The notes under the pieces: generated by a model
Databases searched by the model: none
What the model saw: only the letters and a program-made list of their open reading frames with translations
Told to the model about the DNA's origin: nothing
Made by a program: the position numbers and the translations under genes
Assembly (NCBI RefSeq): GCF_047654785.1
Contig: NZ_JASGKQ010000001.1
Location: 124,001 to 188,000 of the forward strand
Reading direction: 5' to 3'
Source of the DNA: Pelomonas sp047654785
GTDB lineage: Bacteria; Pseudomonadota; Gammaproteobacteria; Burkholderiales; Burkholderiaceae_C
DNA: 64,000 nt
Shown: piece after piece, positions 1 to 8,433 of the stretch
Numbering within the stretch: the first letter of the stretch is position 1
Layout: each line of letters starts with the position of its first letter

Positions 1-302
1 CACAGGCTGCGCGCCCGCGCGCGGTCCCGCGCGTCGCGCGGCCAGACGGGCAGCGCCGGGTGCCGCTCGGCCAGGTATTCGGTGATGGCCAGCGTGTCCC
101 ACACCGCGAAGCCGTCGTCCTCCACCAGCACCGGCACGCGCTTGGTCGGCGTGACGCCGGCGATCACGTCGTGCCAGGCCGAGCCGGGGCTGAAGTCCAG
201 CCGCAGCCGCCGCTCCTCGAACGGGATGCCGAAGGCGGCCAGCAGCACGCCGCTGCGCATGGACCAGGACGAGTAGTTCTTGTTGCCGATGTAGAGCTTC
301 AT
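1..302 (-). CDS. Glutathione S-transferase, N-terminal part (runs off the window)
   Basis: The gene starts at 302 on the minus strand and runs off the left edge, so about 100 N-terminal residues are visible. The opening MKLYIGNKNYSSWSMRSG and the later VTPTKRVPVLVED are the thioredoxin-fold glutathione-binding region of GSTs; the serine run (YSSWSMR) is where the catalytic Ser/Tyr lies, and KRVPVLVED contains the cis-proline used to bind glutathione. Family members conjugate glutathione to electrophiles in the cytoplasm. The C-terminal helical domain that sets substrate preference is outside the window, so no subclass or substrate is proposed. Confidence 0.85.
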   Translation of the reverse strand, partial: MKLYIGNKNYSSWSMRSGVLLAAFGIPFEERRLRLDFSPGSAWHDVIAGVTPTKRVPVLVEDDGFAVWDTLAITEYLAERHPALPVWPRDARDRARARSL

Positions 303-348
303 GGCCGAGAGCGTAGCGGCGCGGCGGCCGCCGCGCGATGAGCAATCG

Positions 349-2391
349 TCACGGGATTGATGCGGCCGGCGGCGCGTCGCCGGCATCGCCAGCGCCCGCC
401 GGGCCGACGCTGGCGCCCAGGCGCCCGCGCAGCGTGGTGCCGGGCAGGCCCAGCACCTGCGCGTAGACGGCGCTGCCCAGCAGCACCTTGCGCACGTAGT
501 CGCGCGTCTCGTGGAACGGGATGTTCTCGGCCCAGACGGCGGCGTCCAGCACCGGGCCGTCGCGCCAGCGCGCGGGGCGGCCGGGGCCGGCGTTGTAGGC
601 CGCGGCGGCCAGCGCCTGCGCGCCGCCGAAACGGTCCAGCACGATCTTCAGGTAGTGGGCGCCGATGCGCAGGTTGAAGTCGCGGTCGTGCATCAGGTCG
701 GGGCTGTAGGCCAGGCCCACCTTCCTGGCCGTCCACTTGGCGGTGGCGGGCATGACCTGCATCAGCCCGGCCGCGCCGACGTGCGAGCGCGCGTCCAGCA
801 CGAAGCGCGACTCCTGCCGGATCAGGCCGTACACATAGGCCGGGTCCAGCCGCGCGGCGCCGGCCTCGCGCAGCAGCTCGGCGCGGTGCGGCGTGGGGTA
901 GCGCTGGGCGATGTCGATCTCGGCCCGGGTGCGCTCGCTGGTGTTGATGCAGCGGTCCCAGACCTCGCGGTCGCAGGCCTCCTGCGCGGCGGCCAGCAGC
1001 GCGCGGTCGCCGCGCGGGGCGATGTCGCGCAGCGAGAAGTTCCATTCGCGCACGCCCTCGCCGCGCAGGCCCAGTGCGATCAGGCCGAGCGCGCGCGCGA
1101 GGCCGGGGTGCTCGCGCGCGGCGCGGCGCTCGTCGGCCGTCAGCGGCGCGGGTGCGGGCGGCAGCGGCGTGGGCTGGTCCAGGTCTTCGGCGGCCAGGCG
1201 GCCGAAGTAGCCCAGCGGCTGGGCGGCCAGCGCGGCGAGCTGCGTGCGGGCCGCGGCCTCGTCGCCCGGCTGGCCGCGCAGCCGGGTGGCGCGGGCGCGC
1301 CAGTAGGCCCAGGCCGGGTCGCGCCGCTCGGCGTCGCTCATGCGCTCGATGGCGCGCAGCGCGACGGCCGGCGCATTGGCGCGCAGCGCGGCGCGCGCCT
1401 GCGCGGCGAGCGCGTCGTCGCTCCAGGGCAGCTCGGGCGCGAGCCGGGCGGCGCGGTCGAAGGCGGCGAGCGCGTCGTCCTGCAGCCGCAGCGCGGCCTG
1501 CCGGCCGGCCTGCACCCACACCCAGGCCTTCAGGTCGGCGGGCAGCCGGCCCCATGTCTCGTCGAGCAGGTCGCCGGCCTGTGCGGGGTCGGCGGCGGCC
1601 ACGCGGGCCAGCGCCAGCGCGGTGAGTTCGGCGTCGGCGCGCGGGGTGGCGCGGGCCTGGCGGGTGAGGTAGCGGCCGGCGTTGTCCTGCAGCGCGGCGA
1701 GCTTGCGGCCCAGCGCCGGGCTGCCCAGCAGCGCCACGGCCTGGCGCACGGCGCGCGGGCGGCCCTGCTCGGCGGCCTGGCGGGCCTTGGCCCAGACCAG
1801 CCCGGGCTTGAAGAGGCCGGCGTCCAGCAGCGCGGCGGCCAGTTCGCGGCAGCCGTCGTCGGCGTCCTTCTGGGCCAGCCAGGCCGCGCGCGCGGCGGCC
1901 ACGTCGACCCTGGCGCCGCCGGCGTGCTCGGCGCGCAGCGCGTAGCAGGCGACCTCGCGGTCGTCGCGCATCACGTAGGCGGCGTGGTCGCGGCGGAAGT
2001 TGGCCCAGTCGCGGCGGCGGCCCAGCTCCAGCAGCCAGTCGTTGCGCAGGCGGTCTTCCACGTAGCTGCCGGGGTAGCGGGCGTAGAAGGCGTCCATCTC
2101 GGGCTGGCGCAGGTCGCCCAGGCGGGCGTTCAGGTCGAAGTACTCGACCCAGCCGGCCAGCGGGTGGGCCTGCGCGCGGGCGGCGTCCACCAGCGCGGCC
2201 AGGCGCTTGCGGTCGCGCTGGGTCCAGGCCTCGCGGGCCTGGACGGCGAGGTCGGGGGCCGGGGTGGGCGCCGGGGGCTGGGCCGACGCGCTCGTCAGGG
2301 TCGCGGCCAGCAGCAGCGCGCCGGCCGCGCGGCCCCGCAGCTGCCTGCGGGCGTGATGGATGCGTGCTGCCAGGGCCTTCATGCGCGGCAT
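349..2391 (-). CDS. slt: Soluble lytic murein transglycosylase (Slt70-like)
   Basis: This 680-residue exported protein is predicted to cleave peptidoglycan glycan strands in the periplasm, leaving 1,6-anhydro-muramic ends. After a basic signal peptide (cleavage expected after ASAQ, about residue 38) comes a long alpha-helical superhelix of about 450 residues rich in Ala, Leu and Arg. The SLT catalytic domain lies in the last third: IRQESRF carries the catalytic Glu near residue 526, followed by GAAGLMQVMPATA and a downstream AAYNAGPGR motif. Length and domain order fit Slt70 rather than the short MltC/EmtA types. A second in-frame ATG three codons downstream (MKALAAR) could be the true start. 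Confidence 0.93.
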   Translation of the reverse strand: MPRMKALAARIHHARRQLRGRAAGALLLAATLTSASAQPPAPTPAPDLAVQAREAWTQRDRKRLAALVDAARAQAHPLAGWVEYFDLNARLGDLRQPEMDAFYARYPGSYVEDRLRNDWLLELGRRRDWANFRRDHAAYVMRDDREVACYALRAEHAGGARVDVAAARAAWLAQKDADDGCRELAAALLDAGLFKPGLVWAKARQAAEQGRPRAVRQAVALLGSPALGRKLAALQDNAGRYLTRQARATPRADAELTALALARVAAADPAQAGDLLDETWGRLPADLKAWVWVQAGRQAALRLQDDALAAFDRAARLAPELPWSDDALAAQARAALRANAPAVALRAIERMSDAERRDPAWAYWRARATRLRGQPGDEAAARTQLAALAAQPLGYFGRLAAEDLDQPTPLPPAPAPLTADERRAAREHPGLARALGLIALGLRGEGVREWNFSLRDIAPRGDRALLAAAQEACDREVWDRCINTSERTRAEIDIAQRYPTPHRAELLREAGAARLDPAYVYGLIRQESRFVLDARSHVGAAGLMQVMPATAKWTARKVGLAYSPDLMHDRDFNLRIGAHYLKIVLDRFGGAQALAAAAYNAGPGRPARWRDGPVLDAAVWAENIPFHETRDYVRKVLLGSAVYAQVLGLPGTTLRGRLGASVGPAGAGDAGDAPPAASIP

Positions 2392-2422
2392 TCTTACCCA
2401 GCCGCCGCCGGCGGGGCGGCGT

Positions 2423-4057
2423 TCAGTCCAGGTTCCAGCCCTCGATGACGAAGCGCAGCCGGCCGCGGATGCCGGGGTGGGTGGGCCGGAGCTTGCCGTT
2501 GGCGCCGAGGGTGCCGCTGTCGAAGGGCACGCTGACCTCGATGCGGCCGGCCTGCAGCTGCGTGGGCGTGATCTCGGTGTCGGCCATGGCGACGCCCGCG
2601 TCCTGCCAGGCGTACTTGACCTTCCAGGCGTCGCTGCCGCTGCCGTCGGCGGGCGGCACCATTTCCAGGATCAGCGCGTTGCGGAACAGGTAGCCGCCCT
2701 CGAAGTGCTCGTTGAGCCACAGGCGGCGCTCGATCTCGTAGTCCGGCGCGCGCACGCCCACCGTCATGCCGTAGGCGAGCGAGCGGCGGCGCTTGTTGAC
2801 GCGGCCCCAGTTGGCCAGGAACACGGTGCTGAGGTATTGGCTGCGGTCGTTCTGCCAGTCGGCGTGGGCGACGCAGGCGACGGAGTCTTCCTCCGCGGTG
2901 CGCCGCGTCAGGCTCCAGAGCTTGCCGCGCGGCGAGGCCAGCAGCTCGATCTGGTACAGCGCGTTGACGGCGCGGCCGGCGTCGGCGGCCTTCTGCACCG
3001 CGTCGGGCAGGCGGATGTCGTCGATCTCCAGCCACAGGTCCACGCGCACGTCGCCGAACAGGAAGCGCGTCAGGTTCTGGAAGCCTTCCTCGCTGTTGAC
3101 GATGCCGAAGTGGCCCGAGTGCGCGCGGTAGACGAAGGCCTTGGCGCAGGGCTCGGTGATGTTGTTGGCGGCGTCCAGCCCGTGCAGCGTGGCGTTGGCG
3201 ATCTTGACCAGGCCGTCGCTGCCGTGGCCGACGAAGGTGCGCGCCGCGCCGGCTGCGGCTTCGTAGTCCAGCCGGTTGGTGCCCACCAGCGTGAACACGC
3301 GCCGCGCCGGGAAGCGCGCCTCGGGGATCAGATCCACCCGGTGGTGGCGCTGCGCGGCGGCGGCCAGGTCCAGGTAGGCCGGCATGCGCCGGTCGCGGTC
3401 GAAGTTGTCGATGTCGTTCAGGCTCAGCCACGACGGGATGTTGTGCCCCAGCACGTCGATGCCGTTGTGCGGCGTGGCGTAGGTGAAGAACTTGTCGACG
3501 TGCCGGGCCGTGCCCTCCGTGTCCAGCGCGGCGTTCTGCAGGAAGGCGCGGCAGACCAGCCCGCCCATCGAGTGGGCGACGAGGTAGCAGCGGAAGTCGG
3601 CCGGCGCGATGCCGTTGGCCGGGTTGGCGCACACCAGGTCGCGCACGCGGGCCACCAGCCGCGACAGGCCGCGGGCGAAGTCCTCGATGGACGGCGTCCT
3701 GCCGCTGCCGAGCGTGGAGGACGCGGCGTCGTAGTAGCGGTAGATGACGATGCTGCGGCTGCCCAGCCGGTTGCCGGTGGGCTTGCCCAGCGCGTCGGCC
3801 TCCCACTCGGGGTCGACGATGTCGTGGCCGTCCTCGTAGACGTCCTGGTAGCCGTACTCCGACACCAGCCGCACCACCGGCGACTCGAACACGTGCTTGC
3901 GCGGGCGCTCCTGCTTGTCGGGCACGGCGCGGTACATCGTCGAGCCGAGGTTGAAGCCGCAGAAGGGGTCGGCCGTGGTGTCGTCGATCTCGCCGCGCGT
4001 CATCGCGTAGCCGCGCACGTAGATGATGGGCTGGAAGGGGGCGTCGGGCGTGGGCAT
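2423..4057 (-). CDS. Alpha/beta-hydrolase (lipase/esterase-like)
   Basis: A 544-residue protein starting MPTPDAPFQPIIYVRGYAM; the reading frame is open further upstream but that stretch lies across the divergent gene and is not used. PIIYVRGY matches the beta-strand and oxyanion region of alpha/beta hydrolases. YLVAHSMGG near residue 161 is a clear nucleophile elbow with the catalytic Ser, and FTYATPHNG follows as in lipase-type members. The C-terminal 250 residues (after about 290) match no family I recognise and may be a separate beta-rich domain. No signal peptide is visible, so it is probably cytoplasmic. Substrate is unknown. It is divergent from the cyclo-ligase gene at 4184. Confidence 0.75.
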   Translation of the reverse strand: MPTPDAPFQPIIYVRGYAMTRGEIDDTTADPFCGFNLGSTMYRAVPDKQERPRKHVFESPVVRLVSEYGYQDVYEDGHDIVDPEWEADALGKPTGNRLGSRSIVIYRYYDAASSTLGSGRTPSIEDFARGLSRLVARVRDLVCANPANGIAPADFRCYLVAHSMGGLVCRAFLQNAALDTEGTARHVDKFFTYATPHNGIDVLGHNIPSWLSLNDIDNFDRDRRMPAYLDLAAAAQRHHRVDLIPEARFPARRVFTLVGTNRLDYEAAAGAARTFVGHGSDGLVKIANATLHGLDAANNITEPCAKAFVYRAHSGHFGIVNSEEGFQNLTRFLFGDVRVDLWLEIDDIRLPDAVQKAADAGRAVNALYQIELLASPRGKLWSLTRRTAEEDSVACVAHADWQNDRSQYLSTVFLANWGRVNKRRRSLAYGMTVGVRAPDYEIERRLWLNEHFEGGYLFRNALILEMVPPADGSGSDAWKVKYAWQDAGVAMADTEITPTQLQAGRIEVSVPFDSGTLGANGKLRPTHPGIRGRLRFVIEGWNLD

Positions 4058-4183
4058 GGCGGGGGCTCGCAGGGACGGGTGGCGCCACCATAGTCCGCGG
4101 GCGGTGCGCCGGCCAGTGCCGGGGCCGCGGGGCGTCATCAATCCGCCGGAGCGCCGGGTGCGGTGGGTTCCAATAGCGCTCCG

Positions 4184-4738
4184 ATGCGCACCGACATGAG
4201 CCCCGACCCGAGCGACCGTCCCGCCCTGCGCCGCGACCTGCTGGCCGCGCGCCGCGCGTTCGCGGCCACGCCCGCCTTCCTCTCCGCCCAGGCCGCGCTG
4301 GCGGCGCCGCTGGCCGCGCTGCTGGCCCGGCTGGAGCCCGGGCTGCTGGGCGTGTACTGGCCGCTGGCCGGCGAGTTCGACCCCGGCGCGCTGCGCTGGC
4401 CGCGCGCGCTGCCGTTCGCGCGGCGCGAGCCCGCCGGCATGGCCTACCGCCGCTGGGACGGCGGCGCCCCCGCCGCGCGGGACGAGTGCGGCATCGCCAC
4501 CGCCGGCGGCGCCGTGGCCGTGCCCGACGTGGTGCTGGTGCCCTGCGTGGGCTTCACGCGCGCGGGCTTCCGGCTGGGCTACGGCGGCGGCTATTTCGAC
4601 CGCTGGCTCGCCGCCCACCCGGGGGTGACCGCCATCGGTGTGGCATGGTCGGGGGGCGAGGTGGACTTCGCCGTCGAGGCCCACGACCGTGCCCTGACGC
4701 TCATCCTCACCGAGCGCGAACTCATCGCCCCCGACTGA
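4184..4738 (+). CDS. 5-formyltetrahydrofolate cyclo-ligase family protein
   Basis: About 184 residues. RRDLLAARRAF at the N-terminus, GVYWPLAGEFDP in the middle and FRLGYGGGYFDRWL near the C-terminus are the conserved blocks of 5-FCL, which converts 5-formyl-THF to 5,10-methenyl-THF using ATP; the Gly-rich GYGGG loop binds the phosphate. A GTG at 4163 and an ATG at 4196 are alternative starts, and none has a strong ribosome site. The antiporter gene follows 16 bp downstream, so the two may be cotranscribed. A second, diverged homologue lies at 8434-9006, so one of the pair may have a different substrate. This copy looks closest to the canonical enzyme. Confidence 0.85.
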   Translation: MRTDMSPDPSDRPALRRDLLAARRAFAATPAFLSAQAALAAPLAALLARLEPGLLGVYWPLAGEFDPGALRWPRALPFARREPAGMAYRRWDGGAPAARDECGIATAGGAVAVPDVVLVPCVGFTRAGFRLGYGGGYFDRWLAAHPGVTAIGVAWSGGEVDFAVEAHDRALTLILTERELIAPD

Positions 4739-4754
4739 ATGGAGCCCCGCCAAG

Positions 4755-6446
4755 ATGCACGACGGCATGACGCTGATCTCGACGCTGGCCGCCGCCTTCG
4801 GCCTGGCGCTGGTGCTGGGCCTGCTCGCGCAGTGGGCGCGGCTGCCGGCGCTGGTGGGCTATCTGCTGGCCGGCGTGCTGATCGGGCCGCACACGCCGGG
4901 CTACGTGGGCGACGTGCACCTGGCGCAGCAGCTCTCCGAGGTGGGCGTGATGCTGCTGATGTTCGGCGTCGGCCTGCACTTCTCGGTCGGCGACCTGATG
5001 TCGGTCAAGGGCATCGCGCTGCCCGGCGCGCTGGTGCAGATCGCGACGGCCACCGTCATGGGGGCCGGGCTGGCGCGCTGGTGGTGGGGCTGGGACTTGG
5101 CGGCCGCGCTGGTGTTCGGCCTGGCGCTGTCCACCGCGAGCACGGTGGTGCTGCTGCGGGCGCTGGAGTCGCGCGAGCTGCTGAACACCGGCAATGGCCG
5201 CATCGCGGTGGGCTGGCTGGTCGTCGAGGACCTGGCGATGGTGGTGGCGCTGGTGCTGATGCCGGTGCTGGGTGGCGCCCCGGGCGCGGCGCCGGCCGGC
5301 GCGGACCTGGCCGTCACCATCGTCATGACGTTGCTGGCCGTCAGCGCCTTCGTCGCGGTGATGCTGGTGGCCGGCCGGCGCCTGCTGCCCTGGCTGCTGT
5401 GGCAGGTCAGCCGCACCGGCTCGCGCGAGCTGTTCACGCTGGCCACCGTGGCGGCGGCCGTCGGCCTGGCGGTGGGGGCGGCGGCGCTGTTCGGCGTCAG
5501 CGTCGCGCTGGGCGCCTTCTTCGCCGGCCTGGTGCTGCGCGAATCGGCCTTCAGCGAGCGTGCGGCGCGCGAGAGCCTGCCGCTGCGCGACGCTTTCGCG
5601 GTGCTGTTCTTCGTGTCGGTGGGCATGCTGTTCGACCCGCGCGTGCTCATCGAGCAGCCGCTGGCCGTGCTGGCGACGCTGGCCGTCATCCTGATCGGCA
5701 AGACGCTGGCCGCCGGTGCGCTGGTGCTGCTGCTGCGCTACCCGCTGTCCACCGCGCTGACGGTGGCGGTGAGCCTGGCGCAGATCGGCGAGTTCAGCTT
5801 CATCCTGCTGGGGCTGGGGCAGAGCCTGAACCTGGTGCCGCCCGAGGCCGCCAGCCTGGTGGTGGCGGGCGCCATCGTCTCCATCGCGCTGAACCCGCTG
5901 CTGTTCTCGGGCGTGGAGCCGCTGCGCCGCTGGGTGCTGGCGCGCTCCGGCTGGGCGCGCCGGCTGGAGGCCCGCGACGACCCGCTGGCCGAGCTGCCGG
6001 CCGACACGCCGCACACCGCGCTGGCCGGCCAGATCGTGCTGGTGGGCCACGGCATCCTGGGCGCGGCGCTGCGGGAGCAGCTGGGCGCGCGGCCGCTGGT
6101 CATCATCGACCGCGACCGCGACGTCGTCGAGAAGCTGCGCGCCAGCGGCCAGGCCGCCGTGCTGGGCGAGGCGGCGGAAGCGATGACGCTGGTGCAGGCC
6201 CACATCGCGCAGGCCGCGTGGCTGATCGTCGCGGTGTCCGACGTGCGCGGCGTGCCGGCCATGCTGGACCTGGCGCGCCAGCTCAACCCCGCGCTGCGCT
6301 GCGCGGTGGTGACCGATTCCGACGAGGAGGCCAAGTGGCTGAAGGAGGCCGGCGCCACCCACGTGCTGCGCGCGCAGCAGGCGCTGGCGCGGGCGCTGGC
6401 GCAGGTGGTCAGCGAGGCGTCGGCGGAGGCCGCGCCCGCGCACTGA
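4755..6446 (+). CDS. CPA2-family cation:proton antiporter (YbaL/KefB-like)
   Basis: A 563-residue inner-membrane protein. The first 400 residues form about a dozen hydrophobic segments of the Na+/H+ exchanger fold, including LVGYLLAGVLIGPHTPG and LALSTASTVVLLRALE, then VVEDLAMVVAL. From about residue 420 a TrkA-N-type Rossmann domain follows (QIVLVGHGILGAALREQL, then IIDRDRD), a nucleotide-binding regulatory module typical of Kef/YbaL proteins. Members exchange K+ or Na+ for protons; the ion cannot be read from the sequence. No KefF/KefG-type ancillary gene is adjacent. It ends 15 bp from the convergent LysR gene. Confidence 0.9.
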   Translation: MHDGMTLISTLAAAFGLALVLGLLAQWARLPALVGYLLAGVLIGPHTPGYVGDVHLAQQLSEVGVMLLMFGVGLHFSVGDLMSVKGIALPGALVQIATATVMGAGLARWWWGWDLAAALVFGLALSTASTVVLLRALESRELLNTGNGRIAVGWLVVEDLAMVVALVLMPVLGGAPGAAPAGADLAVTIVMTLLAVSAFVAVMLVAGRRLLPWLLWQVSRTGSRELFTLATVAAAVGLAVGAAALFGVSVALGAFFAGLVLRESAFSERAARESLPLRDAFAVLFFVSVGMLFDPRVLIEQPLAVLATLAVILIGKTLAAGALVLLLRYPLSTALTVAVSLAQIGEFSFILLGLGQSLNLVPPEAASLVVAGAIVSIALNPLLFSGVEPLRRWVLARSGWARRLEARDDPLAELPADTPHTALAGQIVLVGHGILGAALREQLGARPLVIIDRDRDVVEKLRASGQAAVLGEAAEAMTLVQAHIAQAAWLIVAVSDVRGVPAMLDLARQLNPALRCAVVTDSDEEAKWLKEAGATHVLRAQQALARALAQVVSEASAEAAPAH

Positions 6447-6461
6447 GCCGCGCACCGGCGC

Positions 6462-7422
6462 TCAGACGCTGGCCAGCTGCGTCCGCGTGACGGCGGCCTG
6501 CGCGCGCACCCAGTCGGCGAACTGCTGCACCTCCGGCCGGCGCGCGGCGCCGGGGCCGACGGCCAGCCAGTAGCTGTAGGGGCTGCCCAGCCGCCCCGCC
6601 TTGCCGAAGGGCTCGACCAGTTCGCCGCGCTGCAGGTGCTCGTGCACCATCGGCAGCCGCGCCAGCGCGACGCCCTGGCCGGCCAGCGCGGCCTGGACCT
6701 GCTGGTAGGTGAAGTTGAAATACATCCAGCGCAGCGGCTGCAGGTCGGGCTCGCGCTGGCGGGTCAGCCAGTGCCGCCAGGACAGGAACTGGGCGCTGGG
6801 CCGCGGGTCGTCCTCCTCGGTCAGCGCGTGGGCGGCCAGGTCGGCCGGGCGGCGCAGCACCGGCAGCCGGCCATTGCGCGTGCTCTCGGCATACCAGGGG
6901 CTGACGGCGGGCGACACGGTCTCCTCGAACATCAGCTCGGCCGGCGCCGTCAGGCTGGCCTCGGCGACGTAGCGCAGCGCCAGGTCGTGCTCGCCGTCCT
7001 CCAGCTCGGTGATGCCGTCCTGCGCCGAGACGCGGATGTCGATGTCCGGGTGGTGCTTCTGGAACTCGCACAGCCGCGGGATCAGCCACAGCGACGCGAA
7101 GGAGGCGAAGGTCGTCACGTTGACGACGCGCCGGCCGCGCGCGCGGCGGATTCTGGCGCACCGCCAGGTCCAGCCGCGACAGCACGGCCACGGCGGTCGG
7201 CAGCAGCTGCGCGCCGTCGCCCGACAGCTCGACCTTGCGCGTGCCGCGCAGGAACAGCGTGCAGCCGATCTCCTCCTCCAGCGCCTGGATCTGGCGGCTG
7301 ACGGCGGACTGCGTCAGGCTCAGCTCCTCGGCCGCCGCGCGGAAGGACAGCAGCCGGGCCACGGCCTCGAAGGCGCGCAGCGGGCCGATCGACAAGGGGC
7401 GCTGGCGCATCGGCTGATTCAT
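6462..7422 (-). pseudogene. LysR-family regulator (GcvA-like) with a single-base frameshift
   Basis: The start (MNQPMRQRPLSIGPLRAFEA) and the helix-turn-helix (FRAAAEELSLTQSAVSRQI) read normally to LSRLDLAVRQ. The frame then enters arginine/proline-rich nonsense, while the effector domain (VNVTTFASFASLWLIPRL onward to TQLASV) continues in another frame. On the minus strand the break is at CAGAATCCGC, plus-strand about 7149-7155. Deleting one A gives RQIRRARGRRVVNVTTF, which reads smoothly across the join, so one extra base explains everything. The two halves together equal a normal ~315-residue GcvA-type regulator. It may be a true pseudogene or a sequencing indel. The gene is divergent from the DUF2917 gene, an arrangement where the regulator may control its neighbour. 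Confidence 0.85.
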
Positions 7423-7512
7423 GCGCGGATGGTATCAATCGGCGCGGCGCATTCATTGGACCGCCAGGAGGGCGCTCAGCAGAATTCCGGCCATGTTTCC
7501 GGGAGTGCCTTC

Positions 7513-7824
7513 ATGAGTGATGCGCAATCGACATGGCATCTGGCCGGCGGCCGGGCGCTGACGCTGGCCGGCGGCGCCGAGGCGCGCTGCCTCGCGGTGG
7601 CCCGCGGCCGGGTGTGGCTGACGCTGTCCGGCACGGCCGAGGCGCCGGCCGAGGACACCTGGCTGGAGGCCGGTGAGGCCGTGGCGCTGGCGCCGGGCCA
7701 GGTGGCGGTGCTCGAGGGCTGGCCGGCGGCGGACTTCGAGCTGCGGGTGCCGCCCGGTTCAGCGCCCGCGCGCCGGGGGTTTCTGGGCGGCCGGCTTTTT
7801 GGCGGCGGGCTTCTGGGCCGCTGA
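7513..7824 (+). CDS. DUF2917 family protein
   Basis: 103 residues starting MSDAQSTWHLAGGRALTLAG. The core (CLAVARGRVWLTLSG, then DTWLEAGEAVALAPGQVAVLEGW) is the small cupin-like beta fold of DUF2917, whose function is not known. A short upstream ATG at 7492 only makes a seven-codon frame ending in TGA that overlaps this start, so 7513 is preferred. The last residues (GFLGGRLFGGGLLGR) are not typical of the family; they are the antisense reading of a Lys/Ala-rich tail that belonged to the convergent tfoX-like gene. Its TGA stop is also the left copy of the 3-bp duplication flanking the MITE-like element. Confidence 0.8.
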   Translation: MSDAQSTWHLAGGRALTLAGGAEARCLAVARGRVWLTLSGTAEAPAEDTWLEAGEAVALAPGQVAVLEGWPAADFELRVPPGSAPARRGFLGGRLFGGGLLGR

Positions 7825-8060
7825 GCCTAAATCCGGCAGTTGGGCATGCCCGAGGGGCTGGCGAGGCGGGTTGCTGGCAAGGCGCGACGACGCTGCGGGC
7901 TCATGCCCGCGAGGAGGAGCAACGCCGCCAGCGGCCCGCCGCGCCAGACCAGCGGGCATGCAGCGCTGCCCACCGACGTGGTGATTTCCGCATGGGCGAC
8001 AAGGTGTTGAAACACCCGTGCTTTCGATGAATGGCAAGCGGTCAACTGCCGGATTTAGGC
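7825..8060. mobile_element. MITE-like element, 236 bp, 18-bp perfect terminal inverted repeats, 3-bp TGA target duplication
   Basis: The left end is GCCTAAATCCGGCAGTTG (7825-7842) and the right end (8043-8060) is its exact reverse complement. TGA occurs directly outside both ends (7822-7824 and 8061-8063). The interior has no transposase frame; the only open frame on the minus strand (about 70 codons) looks non-functional. Removing the element and one TGA joins the tfoX-like gene in frame to a downstream Lys/Ala-rich tail ending at 7759, which strongly supports insertion. The element supplies the present TAA stop of that gene. I do not recognise the family of the autonomous transposase that would move it. 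Confidence 0.85.
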
Positions 8061-8408
8061 TGAGGGGGCCGGCCGCTTCGCGTTCGCCGCCCGCAGGGCC
8101 GCCTCGAAGGCCAGCCGCGCCCAGGGCCGCATCAGCGGCGGCGACTCCAGCGCCTCCTCGGGCGGGCGGTAATAGCCCGTCGCGGTGTGCCGGCCGTCCC
8201 GGGTGGGGTAGCTGAAGGGCACGCCGCCGGCCGCGACGAAGCGCTCGCGGGTCGCGTCGTCCACCTTCAGGAAGAGCTGGCCGCCGTCGATGAGGGCCAT
8301 GAAGAGGCCGTCCACGTAGACGCCCCGGCCGCCGAACATCGCGCGGGTGCGCACCGGGCCCAGCGGCGACAGCAGCTCGATGCAGAGGTCGGTGAAGGCG
8401 TCGCCCAT
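8055..8408 (-). CDS. TfoX/Sxy N-terminal domain protein, 3' end replaced by the MITE-like insertion
   Basis: 117 residues starting MGDAFTDLCIELLSPLGPVR. The pattern GPVRTRAMFGGRGVYVDGLF, a later LKVDD and the closing PWARLAFEAALRAA match stand-alone TfoX N-terminal domain proteins. In gammaproteobacteria Sxy is the competence co-activator; in this group the stand-alone domain is uncharacterised. The last two residues and stop (A, TAA) come from the right terminal repeat of the element at 7825-8060. Before insertion the gene probably continued as PSAAQKPAAKKPAAQKPPAR and ended at 7759, overlapping the DUF2917 gene tail to tail. The start is 25 bp from the divergent cyclo-ligase homologue. Confidence 0.82.
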   Translation of the reverse strand: MGDAFTDLCIELLSPLGPVRTRAMFGGRGVYVDGLFMALIDGGQLFLKVDDATRERFVAAGGVPFSYPTRDGRHTATGYYRPPEEALESPPLMRPWARLAFEAALRAANAKRPAPSA

Positions 8409-8433
8409 GCCTCGGGAATGTAAGCTCGCCCGC

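Noticed and set aside
7140..7160. Programmed frameshifting as explanation for the LysR gene
   Set aside because: No slippery heptamer or downstream structure is evident, and LysR genes are not known to use it; a one-base indel is simpler.
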